This document shows, piece by piece, positions 41,048 to 51,771 of a stretch of DNA of 64,000 nt (position 1 is its first letter; each line of letters starts with the position of its first letter). The position numbers were made by a program, and so were the translations under genes. Source of the DNA: JAGOMW01 sp964596675 (GTDB taxonomy: Bacteria; Patescibacteriota; Gracilibacteria; BD1-5; UBA2023); NCBI GenBank assembly GCA_964596675.1, contig CAZQUZ010000004.1:33199-97198 (forward strand). Direction: 5' to 3'. Below the pieces are notes generated by a model. The model searched no databases and was not told the origin of the DNA. It saw only the letters and a list, made by a program, of their open reading frames with translations.

Positions 41048-42718
41048 TTAGAGAAATAATCTCGCGAGCCGCACCTCATCATAGTCATACTCTTCGCCAA
41101 AGGTCTCATAGAGATACTCGCGGACAGGAGAAAGTGCCTCGGTAGAAAGCGTGCGAAATGCTCCAAGTATCTGACCGAGACGCTCTTCATCGAGCGGACG
41201 GAGTCTATCGATATCCATCTCTCTTCCCTCTTCTCGAAGCTTTTCGACATGAGCAAATATGGTAGAGATTTTGAGTGTGCGCTCCACTGCAATCTCCTCG
41301 AGTGTGAGTCCCATCTGGAGGAGTATATAGGTCTCCTCATGAGTAGCGACTTTTGGTCATTTTGGAGCTTTTGGTAGCACCTCGACGACCTCGATATGAC
41401 CACCCTGGCGGAGCATGGCTCGGTGGATTTTTTCGAGTTTTTCTCGTGGGGTCATCGCCTCGAGGCGTTCTATCACACGATCCGATGCCTCCGAGAGAAG
41501 CACGTCGTATTCACGGACACGCGAGTCTATCTCGAGTGCAGTGCGATTCACTCCGCGGAGGATGAGTCCGTCGAGAGACCGCACTCGTGAGAGGGCGACA
41601 TATCCCTGCCCAGGGACGAATGCATCTGACAGATCCATGACAGCAGAGTCGAGCGTCATCCCCTGGGATTTATGGACGGTGATGGCCCATGCGAGCCGGA
41701 GTGGTATCTGCGCGATGGCAGCTTTTACTTTTCCACCCTCTTCGATAGACCACTCTGCGTAGTCAGCGATGATTTTTTCTCCGTTCGCGAGCTCGACGAT
41801 AGGCAGTCACTCATGCCGTCCGACGATATGACCGATAGAGCCATTGGCATAGCCAGATTCGAAATTATTTTTTACGAACATAACGCGTGCTCATGTTTTG
41901 AGTACAAGTGATTCTGGCGCAAGACATCATTTTTTCAGGGCTTCGACGAGTGGAGCTGAGCCCTTTGAGTGCATATCGAAGATAAATATATCTCATCCAA
42001 TAGCATTGAGTCTATCAGTATTATAGGCATCGACCGACACATTGCGTGTGAAGAGCTCGGTATGATCCACTGTATCTATAGGGAGATTTCGTGATTCGAG
42101 AGTGGCGAGAGATTTTTTCGAGACAGTTCCAGATCGGATTTCACCGAGTATCTGGAGAAGTGGGTCTGCATTATTATTTTGTGCTGATTGGCGATACTGG
42201 GTCGTGAGTACACAGGGTATGAGCTTGGCCTCGCGCCATATCGGATGGGTAAATGCGAAGTCAGCATCCGATAGCCCTCGCGATACTGGTGGCAGCTGGA
42301 AAAAATCACCGACGAGCACGACTTGTATGCCACCAAATGGCTCGACCGAGACACGTGCCGAGCGTAGAAGCCTATCGAGATTCGACAGAAATCCTCCCGA
42401 GAGCATGGATATCTCATCGATGATGAGTATCTCTGTCTTCGCATAGCGCTTCACGAGGTACTCTCGCGAGATGATGTCATCGATATCATCATCTGTGAGT
42501 GATTCACGGACTCCGAGACCACTCCAGGAGTGTATAGTCATCCCGCCGATATGCGTCGCTGCGATACCCGTCGAAGCAGTGATAGCGATACCGATACCGT
42601 GCTCGTGCGCATGTCGGATAAATCGGTTTACGAGATAGGTCTTTCCACTTCCTGCAGGTCATGTGAGGAAAACATTTTGCCCCATCGCGAGTATGTCATA
42701 TGCCTGGTCTTGATTCAT
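41048..42718 (-). CDS. Pif1/RecD2-like DNA helicase with C-terminal HTH_40 domain, 556 aa
   Basis: Walker A GPAGSGKTYLVN (first Gly is TGA), then TASTGIAATHIGGMTIHSW, Walker B EILIIDEISMLSG, VVLVGDFFQLPPV and LTTQYRQ, the set of Pif1-family SF1 helicases. The C-terminal half has AWAITVHKSQGMTLD and YVALSRVRSLDGLIL (UvrD_C_2-type motifs). The last 90 residues, opening THEETYILLQMGLTLEEIAVERTL, match the HTH_40 domain also seen after RecQ helicases. Likely roles are DNA repair or G-quadruplex and replication fork processing. The frame runs through at least five TGA codons. Confidence 0.9.
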
Positions 42719-42804
42719 GGGATGAGTGTATAGAAAAATCGGGGAAAAGCGAGTGAAATTTTGACTAGGCAATTAAAATATAGTATATTATTCTCATACC
42801 TCAC

Positions 42805-43707
42805 ATGATAAATATTATGAGCATTTTTAAAAATTTTATCATTACTGATTCTGAATATCGTATTTCTCCTCGCATATTCACATGAAGAGTCATATTGATT
42901 ATATTCGGTTTCATTATAGCATATCTACAAATTGAAACAAAAATATGATTTATTCAAATACTATGGAAGTTATGTTTTTTAATACTTTGATATACGCTAT
43001 TTATACAAGCACGCAAAAGAATTAATGACTATAATGGCTGAATAGAAACACAAAAGATTATCTGTACACTATTTTGAGTATGAAGTATTCTTTATATCCT
43101 TGAGATATGATATCCATATTCACTATGGATGATAGGTATATTTTTTATTGTATTTTGTTATATTCTTGCCATTTCTTGGCCTACCCCTGGCAATATACGA
43201 ATTAAAAATAATGATTATACGTGAGAGGTTATCTGGGTATATTGGAAAGTATTTGGACAGCTTAATCCATTTGTAATGTTATATTATTTTCTTAGGAACT
43301 TGTATAATTTAGTCCTTAAAGAAAAAGCGGTTGAACCAAATGAAACCATAAATACTGAGAATTATGATAATATAGCTTTACCTGAAACCGTGCAAATAGA
43401 TAATGAAACTCATAAACGATTATCATTCTGAAAATGGGTCTTAATAGTAATAAATATGCTTATATTATGACCTATAGTCTCAGTCCTGATGATAATAATC
43501 TTTATGATATCATTTGATGCATTCTTCCACACTCGAAACCCAAATGAATACTTTCTCATTATACCCCTCACATGATTATACTTATACTTTCTGATATTCT
43601 ATAAGAAAATCATACAGCTTAAATATTCATGGTTAATTGCAGCAATCCATACATGAACGATAGTATGGACATTATATATAATATTTGAGCCCGTAAAAAA
43701 TATGTAA
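42805..43707 (+). CDS. Polytopic membrane protein, 300 aa, very UGA-rich
   Basis: About seven or eight hydrophobic helices with a hydrophilic central stretch (EKAVEPNETINTENYDNIALPETVQ). No family recognised. It is not detectable under the standard code, because 12 of 17 glycines are UGA. The base composition is AT-rich compared with flanking genes. A second in-frame ATG (42817) is a possible start. The gene is divergent from the Pif1-like gene and has no obvious partner. Its UGA use suggests long residence in a table-25 genome rather than recent import. Confidence 0.65.
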
Positions 43708-43780
43708 AATCTTCTATCTGACTAAAAAGGAGGTCTTATTAAAACGGAACTACCATAAAAACTCCATACTCATCGAAATT

Positions 43781-43808
43781 TAGGAATCCATTCAAGCATG
43801 GATTCCTA
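43781..43808. terminator. Large hairpin, possible terminator
   Basis: AGGAATCCAT / ATGGATTCCT, 10-bp stem, between two convergent genes (42805-43707 and 43837-44565). The following plus-strand sequence is T-rich but not a clean T-run. Confidence 0.5.
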
Positions 43809-43836
43809 TCTCTATTCTTTATCTCAAGAAAATTAA

Positions 43837-44565
43837 CTATTCAAGTTCGTATGTCACTGCGACATTTATCGTATACTCGAGCTGACCAGGAGAGAGGCTC
43901 GTAGAGCTCGTACCAGCATCCGCCATCATGATTTTCGCATTTTGGTATGGGACTGGTGCGCTCTCAGTACCACTCTCAGAGATACTCTGTACTTTTTTTA
44001 TCTTTACAGAGGCAACTTTTGCCATCTCTTCTGCTTTTTCACGAGCTTTCTCGAGTGCAGCCTTTCGAGCCTCAGAGTAGACAGAGTCTTTTTTATCGAG
44101 GTCATAGGAGACACTCTGTATCTGAACTCCGACTATTTCTGCGACCTTATCGAGGATAGTATTGGCATCTGCCATCTTACGGACCTTTACTGAGAGTGAG
44201 TGTGTCGCGGAGAATCCGTTTGGCTTCTGAGTGCCATCGACATAGTTATACTCAGGGTTCAGATAGATACCAGTAGTCTGGATATCTGCATCGGCGACAC
44301 CAGCGTCTCGGAGGAGCGTCTTCAGAGCGGCCACTCATGCATTGGTAGTATTATAGGCATCCTTCGAGGATGCGGCACGGTTATAGACACTGAGCGAGAG
44401 GACGACCATATCTGGCGAGACGCTGACGCGGCCCTCTGCTGTCGTCGCAAGAGTGCCATTTACGGCTGGAGTATTGATGGTGGTGACCTGGTTATTCGAG
44501 AGGATATATCCAGAACTGATGAGTGCGAGTGCGAGTATGACGGAGGCGATGATATTTTGATTCAT
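43837..44565 (-). CDS. SIMPL-domain (DUF541) secreted protein, 242 aa
   Basis: N-terminal signal/anchor (IIASVILALALISSGYILSN), then the SIMPL domain: TAEGRVSVSPDMVVLSLSVYNRA, IQTTGIYLNPEYNYVDG, GFSATHSLSVKVRKMADANTILDKV and the C-terminal ARKAALEKAREKAEEMAKVASV helix. This matches the oxidative-stress-defence/YggE-like family in the envelope. One Gly-TGA (TNA-G-VAALK) joins the two halves. Biochemical function of the family is poorly known. Confidence 0.88.
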
Positions 44566-44640
44566 AGAGAAAAATAAAAGAAATAAAAGATAACAACGTA
44601 TCTATACCAGAGACGATTTCTATATATTTTTGTGACAAAA

Positions 44641-45300
44641 TTATTTCTTTTTCGAAATATACGCTCGATATTGTCTTTTATATGACATAATTTGTTTTTG
44701 TGTGAGCTTCTCCCCAGACTCCGTCGTGATGGCGATAAGAGATTTTCTTTTGAGTACGTTTTTATCGAGGAGATTGACATAGATAGTACTACCAGAGATA
44801 GTGCCTGCCTCTGAATAAGCAACCTTTCATGGAAGCGTATAACTCTGTCGTATGGAGAACCCGAGACTCTCTGGATCAACATCAGCATCCTCACTATCAG
44901 ATACATACTGAGAGCGCTCTACATCCGAAAATCAGAGCAAATCTACGATAGTAACACCAGACATCATAAGAATACTTTTTTTCTTATCGAGATGGATCGT
45001 TCCATCCATTTTTGCCTTATAATCACCGAGTGATGTACATATTATACCATCGATTTTTCCTTTTTGTTTATCGGTGCTTTTTTCGATGGAATCCTGGAAG
45101 TCTTCGTTTTTACAGAGATCTTTTTCTATAGGGGTACTCGTCCCAGTACTAAATGTAGATAAGAGAGTCATCATCTGTGACATATCGAGCGTCGCAGAGT
45201 AGAGAGCACTTCCAGAAGAAGACACTGTAATCTGAGAGTCTATCTTCATACAGCTCGAGAGGAGGAGCACGGGAACAAGGAGGAGAATATATCGAAACAT
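44641..45300 (-). CDS. Lipoprotein of unknown function, 219 aa
   Basis: Lipoprotein signal MFRYILLLVPVLLLSSC with lipobox LSSC. The mature part opens MKIDSQITVSSSGSALYSATLDMSQ and contains two Cys that may pair (KDLCKNEDF and GIICTSL). The N-terminal beta-strand pattern resembles LppM-like lipoprotein domains found in many bacteria. Two Gly-TGA codons are needed for the full length; the standard code stops at residue 122. It lies between SIMPL and korB on the same strand; no functional link is evident. Confidence 0.75.
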
Positions 45301-45317
45301 AATAAAAAAGTTAAGAA

Positions 45318-45920
45318 TTACCAGCGCTTATAGCTCGGACATGCCTGAGACACATCGATGAGAGCGAATCCCTTATGTGAGATAGCCGCTTTTATCGTCT
45401 CTTTCAGCTCTCCGAACTTCGTATCTATCGCGTGGACCGCATAGCTGCAGCCAGCATGCTTCGCGAGCTCGACCGCATCGAGTGGTGCCATGAGATTCCC
45501 GAGTGGAGTCGTCTTCGTGACGGCACCGACAGGAGTCGTCGGACTCGCCTGTCCTGTCGTGAGCGCGTAGTTCTCATTATTAAACACGATATACGTGATA
45601 TCGAGATCTCGGCGACATGAGTGGACGAAGTGACCCATACCGATACCATAACCATCACCATCCCCTCAGACCGCGACGACCGTGAGTGATGGATCTGCCA
45701 TCTTCACACCGGTAGCGAATGGGAGTGTGCGACCATGGAGGGTCTCAGCCGCATATCCGTCGATATACTGACTCGCCTTTCCAGAACATCCTACACCCGA
45801 GACGACGACGCGTTTATGCGATGGGATACCGAGTTCTTTGAAGGCGTTTTTTATCGCCATGATGATGAGGAAGTCCCCACAGCCGGGACACCATTGGATG
45901 TTTGTAAGACCTGAACGCAT
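45318..45920 (-). CDS. korB: 2-oxoacid:ferredoxin oxidoreductase, beta subunit (short), 200 aa
   Basis: Thiamine-pyrophosphate subunit: WCPGCGDFLIIMAIKNAF, GVGCSGKASQY, LHGRTLPFATGVKMADPSL, GGDGDGYGIGMGHFVHSCRRD (first Gly of GDGDG region is TGA), and FNNENYALTTGQASPTTP. The enzyme oxidises 2-oxoacids to acyl-CoA with ferredoxin. At 200 aa it is shorter than most KorB (about 270-290), ending soon after DVSQACPSY, so the distal C-terminal region is missing. The alpha subunit is encoded upstream on the same strand but an unrelated gene lies between. Confidence 0.88.
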
Positions 45921-45934
45921 AGATGATATAAAGA

Positions 45935-46510
45935 TTATAAAATGGATCGAATATTAAGCCTAAATTGTTCTTTTTCTTTCTTCAGTCGAAGATTTGGTAT
46001 CTGAAATTTTAATGAATTACCATCAAATATATAGTATCATAATCATTGTTTTGTATACGCCCAGTACTCAGATATATCAGAAATGCCTAATACTACTATA
46101 AGAAATAGTTTTTTATTATGTGCATCACCTGGTAATTCTTGGAATATCTTTGATATATCCATGATATTCATCTGTTCAATGTCAGATTGATACAATATAC
46201 TCACTTCATCCATATTAAATCAAATACCAGCCTGAAGCTTCTTTTTAATTGTAAGGTTAGGGTCTACATACTTTATTTCATTGTGAAGTGAGATTTTTTG
46301 ATTTTGAAACACTAAGTAATCATCATTTACCTTGATTCCATGTGATTCATACCATCATAGATTATCTGGATTATTATTCAGCCAAAGTAATAAGGCTCTA
46401 GGTGTATTTGAATCCAAAATACGGCTCACCAATTTTCATCTTCAGTTAGAAAAATCCTCGTTTCAATGAGGTATTATTTCATCTTCAAGATGGATTGTAT
46501 CTAAAGCCAT
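45935..46510 (-). CDS. Hypothetical protein inserted between korA and korB, 191 aa
   Basis: Read only with TGA as Gly. The product is acidic to neutral and soluble, starts MALDTIHLEDEIIPHGNEDF and has an aliphatic core (NKKLFLIVVLGISDISEYW). No family recognised. It is AT-rich and lies 14 bp from korB and 16 bp from korA, both on the same strand, so it is co-transcribed with a metabolic operon although its composition differs. Most of its glycines are UGA (7 or more). Confidence 0.6.
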
Positions 46511-46526
46511 AAAAAAACTTGCAAAA

Positions 46527-48206
46527 TTATTTCGAAAATCTCGTATCTAAATCCTCTCTATAAAAAGGATAGAGTGTATATTTGCGAAAGTTCGCGATAC
46601 TGAGTCATGGGATATTTCGGAGTTCGAGTGTGCGAACGAGATGATTCTCGAGCTGTCCAGTGTAGTTATTCTCCAGGAATATCACCTTATCTTTTCACTC
46701 CAGCTCAGTCCGTATGCGAGGATCGACTGGGAGGAGGAACTTCACTACCATGAGACCATACTCTGGGTTATCTGCGATAAAGTCCTCTGCTACGATACGA
46801 TTGGCACTCATGGTGACGATGATTTTTTTCGCGCTAGCGTTTATCATCTCATACCCTCGTATCCCCTCTTTTTCGAAAAAGTTATCGAGCTTATGTGCGC
46901 GTTTTATGGTCATGCGAGCCTTGAGCTCTGGATCTTCACTCGTCGCACCATACTCATCGTGCTCATATGATGTCGCGATGAAATCTCCCTGCTCTGTACC
47001 CACTCGCACATATGGAGAGATATGATCCTCTGTAAGAGCATAGCGCTGGTAGTCAGGAGTCGGAGTCTCGATGAGCGCTCATCGATCGATAGGCGTCGGT
47101 GATGGGAGTAGCGCGTGCGAGCTATGGAGCTCAGAGAACTGCTTATCCGTGAGGAGGATGACGATAGTTTGATATTTCTGAGCAATATTGAGCGCGAGTC
47201 CCGCGTAGAGATATGCCTCCTCGAATGTCGATGGACAGAGTACCACATGGGAAAACTCACCGAATGTCGGCGTGAGAGCGAAGTTTATATCTCATTGCTC
47301 ATGGAATGTCGGAGTCCCTGTCGATGGCCCTGCTCGCTGTGAGAGGACTACCGTGATGGGGAACTCTGCCTGCGCCGCGAATGAGAGTGCCTCAGTCATG
47401 AGTGCGAATCCACCACCACTCGTCCCTACCATCGCACGTGCACCAGTAAATGATGCTCAGAGTGCGCTATTTATGACTGCGATCTCATCCTCCGCCTGGA
47501 GAAATGGGATGCGTTTCGCAGCAGTAATCTCAGTGAGGATAGTACTCGCTGGCGTCATCGGATACGCGCTATAGTACTCGAGACCAGAGTCCATCGCACC
47601 GAGGGCGATGAGCTTATTTCAGTAGGTAAACTCGAAGTGCCTCCCCTCTTGCTCTCTGAGCTGCCATGGACTCGGAGTCGGTATAGTAAATGAGGAGCCG
47701 ATATCATCGACGATAGCGATATTTTTTATGATGACGTCTTCTCATTTTTTCGTGAAAACTGAGCGTATCTCATCATGCACGAGTGAGCTATCTATCGCGA
47801 GGAGCTTCACGAGGATACCGAGGAGATAGGTATTCTCATATTTATCTGCGATATCGAGGGTGAGGAGGGTGATATTTTTCTCAGTCACGAGCGCACTCAT
47901 CTCGGGGGTGAATTTCTCTATATGCTTCGCATTCGCGATGAGATACCCTCACACACGTAGAGATGTGAGAGATTTTTTTATCCCAGCGAGGTCGAATGCG
48001 ATGAGGATATCGACCGTAGAGTGAAGCGTCGGACGGATATCTGATATCGAGAGATCGAACCAGTTCGTCCCTCACTTGATCCGAGACTCGTACTCGAGGT
48101 CTCCAGTGACATGATATCCGAGATGTGCTATCATATTCCCGATGATATCGGCGAGGGAGTTGATCCCGAGACCAGCGGCTCAGGTGACACGGAGTGTAAA
48201 CTGCAT
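46527..48206 (-). CDS. korA: 2-oxoacid:acceptor oxidoreductase, fused gamma-alpha subunit, 559 aa
   Basis: N-terminal gamma domain (residues 1-190; VTGAAGLGINSLADIIGNM, GGTNWFDLSISD) is fused to the alpha domain with the pyrophosphate motif-like region MDSGLEYYSAYPMTPAST and AEDEIAVINSALGASFTGARAMVGTSGGGFALMTEAL. This is the KorA layout. Glycines in GAAGLG and GGTNWF use TGA. The start lies directly after a hairpin with six T on the same strand. It forms the oxidoreductase with KorB downstream; an unknown gene sits between the two. Confidence 0.92.
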
Positions 48207-48232
48207 AAAAAACTGCTATTTTAAGATAGCAG
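48207..48232 (-). terminator. Terminator-like hairpin touching the korA start codon
   Basis: On the minus strand CTGCTAT-CTTAAA-ATAGCAG is followed by TTTTTT and then directly by the korA ATG (48206). It can end the upstream gene (stop at 48306) or act as an attenuator of korA. Confidence 0.6.
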
Positions 48233-48305
48233 CATTGTCTCCGATAAGCGGAAAAAGTCAAAAGGAAATCATATAAATTCTCTAACTTTTTTATACAGAA
48301 ATTCT

Positions 48306-48557
48306 CTATATAAATTTTTTATGAATTACCTGATCATATGTCATCTTAATAATCGTGGAATCATGTGTATCTGCAGCCTCAAGAAGGGTTGTAGATACAT
48401 TGTCTTTTACGACTAAAATGCTTTCTAAAACACTGGCAGTATTTTCGGAAATGCCATCAAATGCAGCATCTACGGCCCCCATGATATATTTCTTTTGATC
48501 ATCTGTAAAAGATTCTGATGCATCATTATTCATACCAGATTGTACGCGTTCTGACAT
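48306..48557 (-). CDS. Hypothetical protein, 83 aa
   Basis: Small soluble helical protein starting MSERVQSGMNNDASESF; the chosen ATG removes nine hydrophobic residues of a longer open frame (to 48584). No Cys, no membrane segment, mostly Ser/Thr/Asp/Ile. No family recognised. It is followed by a hairpin with T-run that leads straight into korA. It is divergent from the CIRCE-controlled gene, with a 100-bp AT-rich region between. Confidence 0.55.
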   Translation of the reverse strand: MSERVQSGMNNDASESFTDDQKKYIMGAVDAAFDGISENTASVLESILVVKDNVSTTLLEAADTHDSTIIKMTYDQVIHKKFI

Positions 48558-48645
48558 AATAGTTAAATTAAGAATAAACTTCATATCATTCTATATTTTT
48601 ATCCATTCTGTCAAGAAATTTCTCATATAAAATATATATAATTTC

Positions 48646-48684
48646 TTGATTTTATTTTTAGCACGTATATAATATAAGTGCTAA
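48646..48684 (+). promoter_or_regulatory. Promoter with CIRCE (HrcA operator) element
   Basis: TTGATT (48646-48651) and TATAAT (48668-48673), 16 bp apart. TTAGCAC (48658-48664) and GTGCTAA (48678-48684) form an inverted repeat with 13 nt between, the exact outer geometry of CIRCE (TTAGCACTC-N9-GAGTGCTAA), although the inner TC/GA pairs are lost. HrcA bound here would cover the -10. Confidence 0.75.
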
Positions 48685-48772
48685 TTTAATCATTTCTTTT
48701 CTCCGTTTTATAAAAACAATGCACGAGAAAAAAGATATAAATAGCACTCTTTATATCCTAACTTTTTCACTT

Positions 48773-49195
48773 ATGTTCAAATGACGCATCATATCCCGTT
48801 CGAATGTGAATGGGAAAGTCCATACTTTCCAGAAAGACTTCGATGACTATGACACATACCAGGAATTCGTCGGGCAACATCCAGAATACTCGCCACGCAG
48901 TTTTCTCGAAAACTTCTGGCATCCATGGGGAGCACTCGATCGACACCTCCCGAGCTACGAAGACACTCGACTCCTCCCTGCTGATACTCGCTATCTTCCT
49001 GACGGCATCGACCTCGAAAAATATGAGAAACGCCGTGCAGAGAAGAGACAAACTGAAGCAGAGAAGCTCGAAAAGAAACAATCCCTCGAACGCACAGAGT
49101 CATACCTCAAGGACTATCTCGAAGAGAATCCTGATGACAAAGATGCTCAGTCTGATCTCGAAAAGATACAGAAGGAACTCTCATCACTCACATAA
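48773..49195 (+). CDS. CIRCE-controlled unknown protein, 140 aa
   Basis: Starts MFKGRIISRS (the Gly is TGA) and has an aromatic- and acid-rich region (TFQKDFDDYDTYQEFVGQHP, FWHPWGALDRHLPSYED), then a charged coiled coil (KRRAEKRQTEAEKLEKKQ and on) ending EKIQKELSSLT. No family recognised. An in-frame ATG at 48719 is an alternative start, adding 18 residues. The CIRCE-like operator upstream suggests heat-shock or protein-damage induction, and the coiled coil would suit a small chaperone partner; that is inference. A terminator follows. Confidence 0.7.
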
Positions 49196-49198
49196 ATA

Positions 49199-49222
49199 TA
49201 AAATCCTCCTCGGAGGATTTTA
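49199..49222 (+). terminator. Intrinsic terminator
   Basis: AAATCCTCC / GGAGGATTT with 2-nt spacer and flanking A and T, right after the stop of the CIRCE-controlled gene. Confidence 0.75.
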
Positions 49223-49257
49223 TTAGAAAAAAATGGGAAAATAGATATCATTTTGAT

Positions 49258-49722
49258 ATGATATTTTGAACTCTCCTATCCACACCACTCGGGACTCTCT
49301 ATGCTGTAGCGAATAAGACTCATCTGATATCGCTCGATTTTACTGATTCAGTCGATACTATATCATGAATTACGAATGATATTTTGATCCGAACACAAGA
49401 GCAACTCGACGAATACTTCGCGGGAAAGAGAAAATCTTTCGACATACCACTCGCTCCAGAGGGTACAGATTTCCAGAAAAATACCTGGAAAGCACTCATG
49501 AGAATACCCTACTGAGAAACGCGGAATTATGCAGAACAAGCTATACTCGCGTGACATCCCAAAGCGATACGAGCCATAGGATGAGCGAATAATAAAAATC
49601 CCATACTTATCATCATCCCCTGTCATCGTGTCATCGGAAAAAGTGGCGACCTCGTCGGATATCGCGCTGGACTCAGCATAAAAAAATGGCTCCTCGAACA
49701 CGAGAAAAAATGTCATCTCTAA
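49258..49722 (+). CDS. ogt: Methylated-DNA--protein-cysteine methyltransferase (Ogt type), 154 aa
   Basis: The active-site motif IIIPCHRVIG carries the acceptor Cys; upstream FQKNTWKALMRIPYGETRNYAEQA is the DNA-binding helix-turn-helix and GANNKNPI the Asn hinge. The N-terminal ribonuclease-like domain is short (TPLGTLYAVANKTHLISL). It removes methyl groups from O6-methylguanine. Six Gly-TGA codons break it under the standard code, including the conserved YGET and GGANN glycines. A bidirectional terminator follows at once. Confidence 0.93.
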
Positions 49723-49748
49723 AAAACTCCCGATAGTCGGGAGTTTTT
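49722..49748. terminator. Bidirectional intrinsic terminator
   Basis: Stem AAAAACTCCCGA / TCGGGAGTTTTT with loop TAG, between the convergent ogt gene and the coiled-coil gene. Confidence 0.9.
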
Positions 49749-49750
49749 CT

Positions 49751-50095
49751 TTAGGCGATGAGGAGTGCGAGTTTTTTTATGAGAGACTTAAGTTCTGTTT
49801 GCTCTTTCGTGAGTTTTTTCTGGAGTTCTAAGAGTTTTTTATCGAGGATTTTAGTCGATTTCAGAGACTTTTTCGCCAGGGCTATCTTCGACTCTACGTA
49901 CTTTATAGCGGTCTCGGTAGAGGTGATGAGGACTTTTTGGGCTTTGATTTTTTTCTCGAGAGCCTTTATCTTTATCGTGTTTGGTTCGACCTTAGAGCGT
50001 ATCTGGAGCTCACCAGAGACACTAGAATCAGCATACACGAGAGCGCTCGGAGCAGAGATGAGGACAGCGAGGAGGAGTGCGATATATCGTATCAT
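49751..50095 (-). CDS. Secreted coiled-coil protein, 114 aa
   Basis: Signal peptide MIRYIALLLAVLISAPSALVYA with a typical AxA cleavage site, then about 90 residues of Lys/Leu/Glu-rich coiled coil (IKALEKKIKAQK, KILDKKLLELQKKL) with no Cys or Gly-TGA. No enzyme motif; probably a structural or regulatory envelope protein. It shares a terminator with ogt. Confidence 0.75.
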   Translation of the reverse strand: MIRYIALLLAVLISAPSALVYADSSVSGELQIRSKVEPNTIKIKALEKKIKAQKVLITSTETAIKYVESKIALAKKSLKSTKILDKKLLELQKKLTKEQTELKSLIKKLALLIA

Positions 50096-50211
50096 AAGAA
50101 AAAAGAAAATAATATACTCGTAGTATACCTATACCAACTATGAAAACAATAAGAAAGACTGGATTTTCAGAGGATTTTGTTTTTTATCATTTTTCGCATA
50201 TACTCATCTAC

Positions 50212-51348
50212 ATGCCTAAGATCATCTCTCATACTCCGAAACAAAAAAATCCACTCATCGCATCATACGACCGTGAGCACATCCGCATCACACTCACTTG
50301 CCAGTCAGGACTCGAGTCTCTCGTGAGGCGCGAATGTGAAAAAGTCGGACTCACCGACATGCAGGGGCGAGATCGTCTCGTCTCTGGGACTGGGACACTC
50401 CGTCATGTCTACGAACTCATGGTGAAGAGTCGATTCTCGAATCGTGTGTATATAGAAATACTCGAATCTAAGATGACTGATTTCGACACGCTCCATGATA
50501 CACTCGAGAGTATACACTGGAGTGACTATGTCACCGGTCGTGAGCGTATCATCATCGAGGCCTCCTCGACTCGATCGACCCTCGCGCATACTCCGACGAT
50601 ACAGTCCGTCGCACAGAAAGCAATATTCTCGACTATCCGTACTCCGAACTATACCAGCAGTACGGAGGTACATATCCTCATCCTCATCATCGATGACATC
50701 GCTCATGTCATGCTCGATGTGACTGGCGACCCACTCCATAAGCGTGGATACAGACTCGATGCTGGAGACGCCCCGATAAAAGAAAATCTCGCCGCAGCGC
50801 TCATCGCATTCTCTGGATGGAAGTATAAGTCTCCCTTCCTCGACCCATGCTCCGGAAGTGGCACCATCGCGATAGAGGCAGCCATGCTCGCGCGAGGTAT
50901 CGCACCGGGAGTAGAGAGAAAATTTCGCATAGAGGGCCTCCCCCTCCATGACCCAGATACCCTCACCGATGTCCGCCACACTGCCAGGCTCGCTGCATAT
51001 CCGAGCGGACCATATACGATATATGCGAGTGATATAGACCCTGCTATGATCGACATCGCCCGGGCGAATGCGAGGCGCGCAGGAGTCGAGGCAGATATCA
51101 GATTCTCGGTATCTGACTTTTTAGAGTCCAGTGCACTCCCAGTGAACGAGCTCACCATTATCACGAATCCTCCCTACTGAGAGCGCCTCCAGAGCGACTC
51201 GCTCGACGAGCTCTATGATACTCTCGAAGAGCGTATCAGTCAGCATCATGGTGGATATATCACCTCAATAGAGAGAAATCCTGGAAAAGAGTGGAAAAAT
51301 AAAAAACTCCTCAACGGAAGTGTCGAGTGTCGATATTGGTATAGATAA
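50212..51348 (+). CDS. RlmL/TrmN-like THUMP methyltransferase, 378 aa
   Basis: N-terminal THUMP-type RNA-binding region (LTCQSGLESLVRRECEKVG ... to about 175), then a Rossmann methylase with PFLDPCSGSGTIAIEAAMLARG, YASDIDPAMIDIARANARRAG and the catalytic NPPYGER (Gly by TGA). This is the RlmL-N/UPF0020 group that adds m2G to 23S rRNA (or tRNA). Start 50212 begins MPKIISHTPKQ; TATACT ends 7 nt before it. An open frame extends to 50140 but without supporting signal. Confidence 0.9.
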
Positions 51349-51375
51349 AAAATCCCCTGACCAAGGGGATTTTTC
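51347..51375. terminator. Bidirectional intrinsic terminator
   Basis: AAAAAATCCCC / GGGGATTTTT, with the stem beginning in the stop codon of the methylase gene. Confidence 0.85.
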
Positions 51376-51408
51376 GAATTTCTCATATAAAAGCTTTTGA
51401 GAGTGATG

Positions 51409-51771
51409 CTACGCACCGAACCAACCTTTGACTTTCGCGAGGAGTCCTGAAGCATTTTTTGTAGCGAATGCTTTCGCTCCAGAGATATCACTATTCGCGA
51501 TAGCCTCTTTCGCATTATCGAGGGCCTCAGAGATACCTGTCTTCCCGTCACCATCGACATCCTTGCCCATGAGTTCCTGAGCTGCTTCGAGAGCATTTTT
51601 AAAGTCAATCTCCGGAAGAGTCGAGGCATCGAGCCCGACTTTTGCTGCTGCAGCTTTCAGTCCATTTTTCATGATTTCAGATTCGAACTTGTCTCCGAGT
51701 CCAGATTTTAGCTTCTCGACCATATCTGCAGAGACACCTGCAGAGGTGAGTTTTTTTATGAGTTCGTCCAT
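51409..51771 (-). CDS. Small EF-hand-like protein, 120 aa
   Basis: Soluble helical protein starting MDELIKKLTSAGVSADMV, with a single calcium-loop-like segment KDVDGDGKTGISEAL (Dx[D]xDGxxxxxE pattern, as in EF-hand or dockerin loops). No signal peptide and no TGA. The C-terminus ends LLAKVKGWFGA. Function unknown; calcium binding is a motif-based guess. Confidence 0.65.
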   Translation of the reverse strand: MDELIKKLTSAGVSADMVEKLKSGLGDKFESEIMKNGLKAAAAKVGLDASTLPEIDFKNALEAAQELMGKDVDGDGKTGISEALDNAKEAIANSDISGAKAFATKNASGLLAKVKGWFGA

